In this document: positions 47,601 to 56,991 of the stretch, piece after piece
Numbering within the stretch: the first letter of the stretch is position 1
How the letters are laid out: each line of letters begins with the position of its first letter
NCBI GenBank assembly: GCA_037043455.1
Contig: JAWPHD010002611.1
Span: 62,001-126,000, forward strand
DNA length: 64,000 nt
Reading direction: 5' to 3'
Source of the DNA: Cyrtodaria siliqua
Lineage: Eukaryota > Mollusca > Bivalvia > Adapedonta > Hiatellidae
The notes under the pieces: model-generated
Database searches by the model: none
Told to the model about the DNA's origin: nothing
The model's input: the letters and a program-made list of their open reading frames with translations, nothing else
Program-made: the position numbers and the translations under genes

Positions 47601-50600
47601 ATAAATGTCATATTCGAATGCATAAACAGCAGGCATATAATTTGATAAACAATGCAAAAATGGCATGTTTTGTATTAAACCTTTTTTTTTAAAGATGGTT
47701 TATAAATATATCTATGTTTCTTATTTGGCAATTATATTCACATAAATGTATTACACAGTACCACCGTCTTCACCAAAACTGTTTATACAAGAGCTTAAAG
47801 AAGGACAGCCTGTGAACATTTCATGTGTGAGTGAACCCGCTCGTCCTGCATCGAAGGTCTACATTTACATCTCGGATAACGATACACAGTCTGCAATGAC
47901 AACAACCTATGAAAATACCACTAACACATTTACCAGTGTAGCAAGCATGGACAGTATGAAGAGGATATGGAACGGTCACAGAATTCATTGCTGTCTTTCA
48001 CTTGTAAGATACAAACATATCCGGTGCTCAGAAAAACTGTTAATACGTTATCTGTGTAAGTATCATTTTATAAGTATCAATATATTTTATTGCACCTCGT
48101 ACAAAATTCTAGGCATCTCATTGGTAGAGTGCGATCGCGTGGTGCCCCCCTATTGTTCTATAGTGGGTCAGTATATTTCATAAAGGGTCACTAAAACAAT
48201 ATGGACTACAATTCCGATTCAAAGTTAAATCATTTGCAAATAGTTCTTAAAGACGTTTTAGACTAGTAATAAACATAATAAGCAAATTAATAATGTTTTA
48301 AACTGTACCGGTCGTGACGTCAACGTCATGACGTCAAATTGCGCGAACGTCTCAATGACGTTGACGCTCCATTAAAATGGGTTAAATATAGGTGCGTGCT
48401 TTAAAAAAAAATGCTATTGCCTCGCCCCCTGTAAATCTTACTGACCCAACCTATTTCTGTAGGGAGTCAGTAACTAACCCAATAACTAATAATATACAAG
48501 TATATAATATAATCATTATAACTGCACAGAACACAAGGTCGTCTTGTATGCTATTTAGTTTGCTTTCTCTTTGATTTTATATTTGTAATGAGCTCAACAA
48601 GTTACGTGCATAGTATATACTTCACATGTAGACCGCATTTTTGCCACATATGCAGATCACATACATATTAATAAACACATAGGAAACTTCCTATCTGAAA
48701 CAATAAAATAACCAATCCTTCTCTCTCCTGTCTTATTCATTCGTTGATTTTGATAAGAATTCATTCAAAAGATGCATAATGAATATCAAAACGGGATTAT
48801 AATAATTATTTTTTATTTCAACATACGAAGTAAAAATTGCTATAAAGATAAAAAATCTCATCATTTTTGGATTTTCTCTTAAAAATCAAGGTTTGACATA
48901 GTCAAAGTTTCCGTAGAACTCCTTTTTTGTTTAAAATGATAGAGTAAAGAAAATGCATGATTAGAAGGATAATTAAATTTGTGATGGGTTTTGGCATAAA
49001 TGAAACTTGTATTTATAAAAGCTCTTCAAGGTACACGTGTTTAAAGTTGGGCAACATTTTGTGAAATTTTCCCACTGTCCCAGGTGAAATTCAGGAAAAT
49101 TTCACAGTGTCCAATCTGTTTGTTATTTGGTCTGTATGCAAATATAAATTGCTTTTCGAATACACGCATTTCATTATTGCATAAGTATGTGATTCATATG
49201 AAATAGATATAAAGACAAAGTGTGCATCAAACTAAACGATAAGTTCTAGCAAAAGAGTGTATTACATTAAACATGCATGTTTTCGAAGAATAACAACAGA
49301 ATACGTTTCCAAACTACATTTAATAAAAACGCATGTGTATCAAGCTGCAAAATCAATATCGTTGCATCATTTAGCCATACCATTCGTCGGTTTCGATCGA
49401 ATGTCTATAAACATCGTAATTCGTTATACTTCTGCATCAAATCTTCGAAATTTACACCTCGAAAATTATCCTTAAATCCAAATACATTTTTCTGGACAAA
49501 ACGTCTATGCAGTTATAAAGACCTGTAAACCAATTCATAAAGCTGTAACAAATTCGACATGCTTGTTATCGTCATGTTTATATACAGATGTGTTGAATAA
49601 AAATCGAACTTGTTTTGTCATCTGTCAGGTATGTATTGAAACAATGTATGAACGACTATCGACATAAACGCGAGAAAACTCAGCAACAGCGAAAAGCAAC
49701 ATACTTCATTGCAGTAATTCGGATGGTACACGTACATATCTGTGCATTTAACTATCGGTTTTAAACTTCAAACACGTGTATACATCGAGCACTTATTGAT
49801 CCCATCTGTCCGAGAGTATCTAATAAGAATACTGAGTATTTTTAAATAGTTTACTTAAACGTGTTACCCAAGATTAAGTGGATAATCTTAGATGTATGCA
49901 CATAATGACTTTTTTATCTTAAACAACCGTTTTCTAACAGTGTTCAGATCGTTAGTTGTAACATCTTTTTTGTCAAACTAATTGTATGATAACTTATTTC
50001 CGTAATGATCTGACAGATAAACCAGAGTCGGTCAGAATAATCCCACCCGTACCAATCAATGAAGACGCCCCTTATTACAACATGGAACTGTCTTGCATTG
50101 TGACTGATGCTAATCCTGAATGTTCGATCCGATGGAACACCTCTGATTTAATACAAGTCAGTACGGGTTTGATGACCACAAACACAACAAAAACTGGTGG
50201 GTTCACAACCTCGTTAACCTTGACCGTAAATGTTACTAAATCAGATGATGGAACCGAAATCAAATGTATAGCTGAGTGTGCAGAGTTTACTACATACATG
50301 GTTGATTCGTATGTGGTATATGTGCCTTGTAAGTACGAAAACTCATTTTTATTTTATAACTTGTGAACATGGTGAATACTGCATTACCTGTTCCACATGT
50401 TTTATCTACTTGTATGCATATATTTCCGTTTGTAATGATTTCGTAATGCATATCTATGTCGATGGAACCATAAGGATGGAACATTTTGAAATATACTCAG
50501 GTACTTTGAAAACGACTGACAACAAACAAAGATTATACTATAGTTTAATAAATCATTTCATTTTCTCTTTATCAAATAAAACATTCAAAAGTGTATGAGA

Positions 50601-53600
50601 GTGGACCTTTGGAAACGACCAAATACGATAAATGCGAAATATTGTAGTCTCGGTTTGATTCATAAACGGTAGTGAAATATGCTTGCTACCGTTCACGCTC
50701 CCTAGCCCCGGGTTGAGCAGAACTCAATATTCATAAAATCAATAGTACAGAATTTTAACCATCCCGAAGATTGATTATTGTGAGAGAAAAAACGCTTTTG
50801 AATAGGCGAAATTATTTTAAAAAGTACATGTAAGAATTATTGAAACTATATGCAGAGGTGTTTTTAAACTCCTCGAGAATATGCTATTTCATTTCCGGAA
50901 GAACTGGTGTTCTCGATTGCAAATTTAATACGCTTTTGTCTTATATAAAAAAAATGCGTCTTGATCTAAATGAATGAAGCAAAATTATATAATGTATCTT
51001 TTATTATGTTAAAATCGACATCATGTTATATTTAAGTCCGATGACCGGGCAGATTGTGGACTCTATGATGACTTCTACCTAAATCCTAAAAGGACGGTAG
51101 CGTTTGATGTTTGTCTTAAATAGTGTATTGTTCTCTTGCTGCTCTGTCATCTGTCAAGTCACTGAATACTTGCTATGTGGTTTTCTAGGTGTGTTTTTAT
51201 TTGAACACAATAAAAACGCTGTAAACTGACCCCGTAATATCATTTTACTGTAACAAATGTTCTATATGTGATCCATGACAATTGTATATGAGTCTACAAC
51301 GTTTTGGCCATGATTGCAAAGTCTTATTTATAGTTTGTTGGTCAATATTTCGCCATTCCTTCTTTAATGCGATTTTAAGCCCCCTTAAGGAGTTTATTGT
51401 TCGCTTCTGTAGGCGACGTTTCAAGATTCCCCAAATACCAAAATCCATCGGGGCGGCATCAGGGGACTTAGGCATCCACTCTTCAGGTGTAATGAAGTTC
51501 ACCTTTCTGTCCTTCAAGAATTGCAGGGTCTGTTTAGAGGTATGGCTGGACGCACTGTCCTGATGGTCAACCATAGCATTTGAACCTTCTGGAAAAAGTC
51601 TTGGAACATCTTTGTTCAGAAATGGCTTCAGGACGTTGTTAATATAGTACTTACTATTAACTTTTGTGCCTTTCTCGATAATTCGAATTTCAGTTTTGCC
51701 TCTGGACGACACTCCACCCCAAGCCATGAAACCGCGGGCAAAGCATCACGCTTAACAAACTTCAACTTGTCACTGCATTGTTCACCTTTTCTGATGTAAC
51801 CAACCCGTCTGCGACCATAGCTACCACCTAAATAAAACATTGCCTCGTCAGAGGTGACAAAGTTCTTCCATCCTCCTGCACGTAACTTCAGATACAGCTT
51901 CCAAGATCTGGCGCGTCTTTTCTTAATCTGTGACATGTTCAGCTGGTGTACTTTGCACTTTTTTCGCAGTCTGGCTTCCAAAGTTTTGGTAATAATGCGA
52001 AAAACAGTTCCCTTAGAGATGCCTAACTTAGATGCCATCTCTCTATGTGTTGGTGGATTGACTTTCGAAATCATGCGTGCGATTTTTCGAACAACGTCAG
52101 CGGTGGCAACTGTAGGACTTTTTCTAAACTTTGGCACAGGTTCATCAGAATTGGACATTTTGCGTTGTAATCCAACATTATCACGAATATTCTTTATAGA
52201 GCCCAAAGAAATCGTAGGTCCCATAGATTTTAATGCCTTTTGAATACTTCTGTAGGAATGTTTAGTCCTCAAAAGCCCAAGAACTATACCCTCTACTTTA
52301 TCACATATTTTACGGCGTACCATCTTGATATAAAGTGACCAAAATACATGTATATTACAGTATTGGTAATATACTAGCCCATGCAATGCAAACATATCGA
52401 AAATCTCGTGCAGTTTCGTGACAGTCATGATATCTATAGTGTTCAAATATAAGTGGGCGCCTCTCGTAGATACATGATCATTTATGTGTTATACTTGTAT
52501 TGCCTATTAATGCTACATTGTTTGTTAGAGAATATAACCTTTGCCTTACATAATCATCTTTGTAGTTGTTTTTTTGTTTCTGTGCGTATTTTTGGTTGAA
52601 GGTGGTCCTTGAATGCTACAATTCCTGTATATCTTCTTCTCGTATTATGATGTTAGGGGTGTATAATATGTTTACACGATGTGCGTTAGTATATAGTGCA
52701 GTTGTAGAATAACATATCTAAAGTTGAACATAATACCAATACTTATTTAATTTCAGACGCATCTGTTGTTAAACTCAACGTGTCCACAGTTGTTAATATA
52801 GCTAATGGTGAGACAATTGTGATAAAATGTACAGCCGATAGTATACCAACCTCAACTATACAATGGCTTCACAATGGCAGTGAAATTGTGCAAACAAATC
52901 GAACATGTGATGTCCAATCGTTGTGTTTAAGGCTTCATATCAGTACAACTGATGATGGTGGGCTATACACATGCAATGCCACACATGATATTTTTGGTAC
53001 AAGAGGCGAGTCTGTCACGATCAATGTTATCGGTAAGCATATTCGTCATCAGACAAGTAATTGCCCTATGCTTCTAACAATTTCATTTAGTAGTTATTTG
53101 AATCATAACATTAAATGTGGCATTTTTCATTTTTAGATGGGAACTTCTGTTGATTGGATATAACAGATTAAGGTTCGTCTTATTTGTTGAGTTTATGGGA
53201 ATATATTGTCTGATGAAATAGTTCCCTTAAACGTTTAGTATATGCTCTTACCATCCAATTTACCTTTAAAACTGAAAAAAAGAATGAGTGTGAAATGATG
53301 TAACAACAATTATATTTAAAAAGTAACATTAAATGACATGCCTTATAGGTTTTCTGATCGTACCCTAGATTGGTTGGCTGTGGTTGTCCAGTACAATTCT
53401 GGATACATCCTGAGGTGTTTCAAATTATGTATTTTTTATATATTTTTAAAAAAATATATACGTGTATCGTTTGTTTATTTCTCTGGATGTGGACTTTATT
53501 GTTAGAGGGTTCCTTTTAATGAGAGGCACTTTTATTTAAACTCTCTTGTTAATTTGGGCGCTGAAGACAGATTAATAGCTGTGTACACATACAATCGATG

Positions 53601-56600
53601 TTTTAGAAACTAACAAGTAGGTCATATCGGTTACCTTGTCTTCAACACTCGTCGTTTTTGTATTATCCTATGCATTGTACATTTAAAGTTCCCCGGCCAT
53701 GTTTTGTTTCATGAACATGTTTATGTTTATTTAAATCGAAATCAATAGTACGCAACAATAGATATTTACAATTCACACATTGCAATATATGTGAAAAGCG
53801 AGGATAAGATTTTATTCGATGACGTAGAAAACTTTGAACAGATAAATTAATCCACAGGTAAATGTATTTATCAATTATCTGGCAATAGCTCTGCAGCTAT
53901 ACAATTCAGATTTACCTCATTTTCCCGTGCAGTCACACAGTGGTAAAAGTAGTATCTACGTCATGCAAATAATACTTATATTTACATACAACTTAGTAGC
54001 GCTTTTAAATATATGTTTCTCTCCGGGACTATCAAGAAATGTTCGCATGATGTTTAAGAGTTAAATTTGTTAATTGATAATACTACAAAATGGGTGACAT
54101 TCATCTTCCATTTCCTCTTTGTTTATGGTGCACTGCTGACGTATGGTGCCTTTGTGTTTGGGTGCTGTGGTTTCTATAGGACCTTTTTTCTCATTTTTTC
54201 AGTGGTTTTTATTTTATTTGTGAAGTGTGAAGCTATTTTCAAAAATGTATCTACTAAACCAGTCACTGTATTCCAATATTAAATATGTCTTTTTCATGTG
54301 CAAAGGTTTATATGAAAATACCAAAATGAACTTTTATAATTACTTAGGTGCATCATTACAAAAGTAAATATGCAACCACATGTACAGACGCAGAATGAAA
54401 CATATTTTCAGCAGCAAAAATTGTACTTTTACTTGTATTGACCTTTATTGTTAAACGTGTTGACGAGCCGTTAAACAACATTCAATTCAATTAAACGTGC
54501 TTTTATCTACAGCACCTGCTTGTATATGCAACTGTTTCATGTAAGTTATCAGATACACACACATCAGTCACCAACGTGTAGTCACTTTGTTCAGTTCACC
54601 TTATGTTTTCATCCGTCCAGTACACTTGCAAAATATGTGGCACGTTGTGTGTTCGCCGTTTTCTTAAAGGTTTAATCGATCTTTCAAATTATGAATCTAA
54701 AAACCAAACGTCATGTGTGTCATTATATTTACAGTACAGATAAACAAAATGTCTATAAAAAACTGTTTATTAAAAACCTTGAATGAACGGATGAAGACCA
54801 GTCGGGATAATGTCAGTAGGTGTTCATCGTCTCAAATGCGTATTTACGGGGATAAAACATATAGCAGTTCGTAGAGTTTAAAAAGATAGAGTAGTGTCTT
54901 TTCGTAGACACTAACACTAGTGACAAGGCAATAGTCGGGGGTTTGTCACCTATGTAGTGGTGTAAGAAACTCAGACATAAGTAGAAAACTCCATACTGGC
55001 AGCAACGGTGGGATTTTATCACATAAAGGCAAACTAAGAGTGAAATATTAAAACTACATAATACATTTAAAGTACCATTTATATTTACCAACACATGAAA
55101 ATGCAAGACAATGGATTGTACAAATGAAGACAATGAATCTTATTTTATAAACGTTCTTCCTTACGTAACAATCATTCTGTATCCGCCTTTTCATCTTAAT
55201 TAATATTATGTATTTAAATTGTTTTAACAAACAAAACATTTATCAACGAAGATTTTTTTTACCAGATTCCTATCATGCACTTGACACCAGTTCCAACAAT
55301 AAGGTGCTGTGGCCTGTCATCGGAACGTTGGCGTTTTTGTTCATTCTTGCTGGTGTGGTTGTTGTAGTCGTTATAAGGAAACGAAAACCGATGAAAGCAA
55401 AAGGTAAGTACCGATACATCATTTAAAAAGCATGTATGTAGAACTTAATCTCATTTCGGAAAAGCGTGTACATAATGCGTGCTTCGTTGAGTGGAGACAG
55501 TATCATATTACAGCGATATCAGAATTGCATTTAATATTCATTAACAGTTATCCTTAGAAATTGTTACTAACACTTAAAATATTAAATCCGCCTACTCGGT
55601 ATACATTTTTAAGCAACTCTGTTCGGATTATAAACACCCTATCTGCATTCCAACCACATGGATTAGTTTTTGTGTGAGGAATTTATAGTGTTTAGTTCGT
55701 ATGGACAAGTTTAAAGATTTAACTGCTGTTGGGACGCAAATATTAATGCCTAAATATAATATACTTTATAGAATCAATCCAAACGAGTGTTCAGTACAAC
55801 AAACCAGATGCTGGGTAAGTAATTTTAGGACTATTGTTATGTGGATATTACTATCCTTTATATGCTCCAGATGCAAAGGACGCATTGTTCATTATTAATT
55901 TGGACGTTTCCAGTTCCAGTATTCGATTCAGATAGGGCATATTTTGCATACCGGATATATATATCCTCGTTCTAAACCATTGATGGGTGCAGATAAAATA
56001 GTATTACACGCGCAATAAAGTTGTGGCTGTTTTGGCTATTTAAAAGTGATGTTGCCGAAATAAACAGAAGACAAGGGCAAATTGAGTATGCATTTAAAGG
56101 CTCTGTATGATTATTTAAATATAGCATCAAAGGGAAAGTGTTTCTCAAATGCACATGTCTTAAAGAAGCTATCCCGCCAAAAAGAGCCAACTTTACAACA
56201 TATGTACACTGTTTTTAAACCTACTGACGACGAGTCGTATATATATAATTTACACATTTTTTTAGAATCCAAACTCTATAGACACAATATAAAGTCTTTA
56301 AACAGCCAGGCCAAACCCCAAAACTGAAGCATCGAGTTAAGAGTTACCAAAACATAATTCATTTTACAAGAATCCGTGAATAAACCTATACTTTTAGTTG
56401 CTACATTATATGCCCCTGGATAGAGTTTTAATAAACGGCTTTGTAGTGTCATTTTCCCGTTATTAACGCTGAGGTCGATAACAGTTTATATTCACATTTA
56501 TTATCCAAATTAATCACAATCCACATACAGTTCGTACAAATAACGTTTTTACCTTTCAAACATGTGTTTGTTTTATCATTCAGGAAGGAGCGGAACGACG

Positions 56601-56950
56601 AATATGGTAAGTGTCATAAATAATATATATCTTTGTCTAGGAAATATCAAATTGCGGAGAACGTCAATTAGTATATCATGGGAGACAAATCATATTTCTA
56701 CATTTTCCCCATCATAAGACATAACATTGAATACGCGGTCTAAATTAGAGTAAACAATGAACGTCTGCAATACGTACTTTGACTATGTACACCAATAAAT
56801 AAAATACCCACGGTCACCATTTTAAAGTTTACCAGTTAAAGTCAGAATAGTGTTAATATTGTTCAACAAAATCGTCACAAAACATCGTTTAACTCAAAGA
56901 AAAATACTTAATTGCATCATCATCATCATCATCACCATCATCATCATCAT

Positions 56951-56991
<41 letters not shown>

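Noticed and set aside
48308..48360. CRE-like cluster as a promoter
   Set aside because: It lies in the middle of the receptor gene between exons 4 and 5, with no sign of an internal first exon.
51854..52243. Plus-strand open frame of 129 codons
   Set aside because: It is the antisense shadow of the mariner-type transposase.
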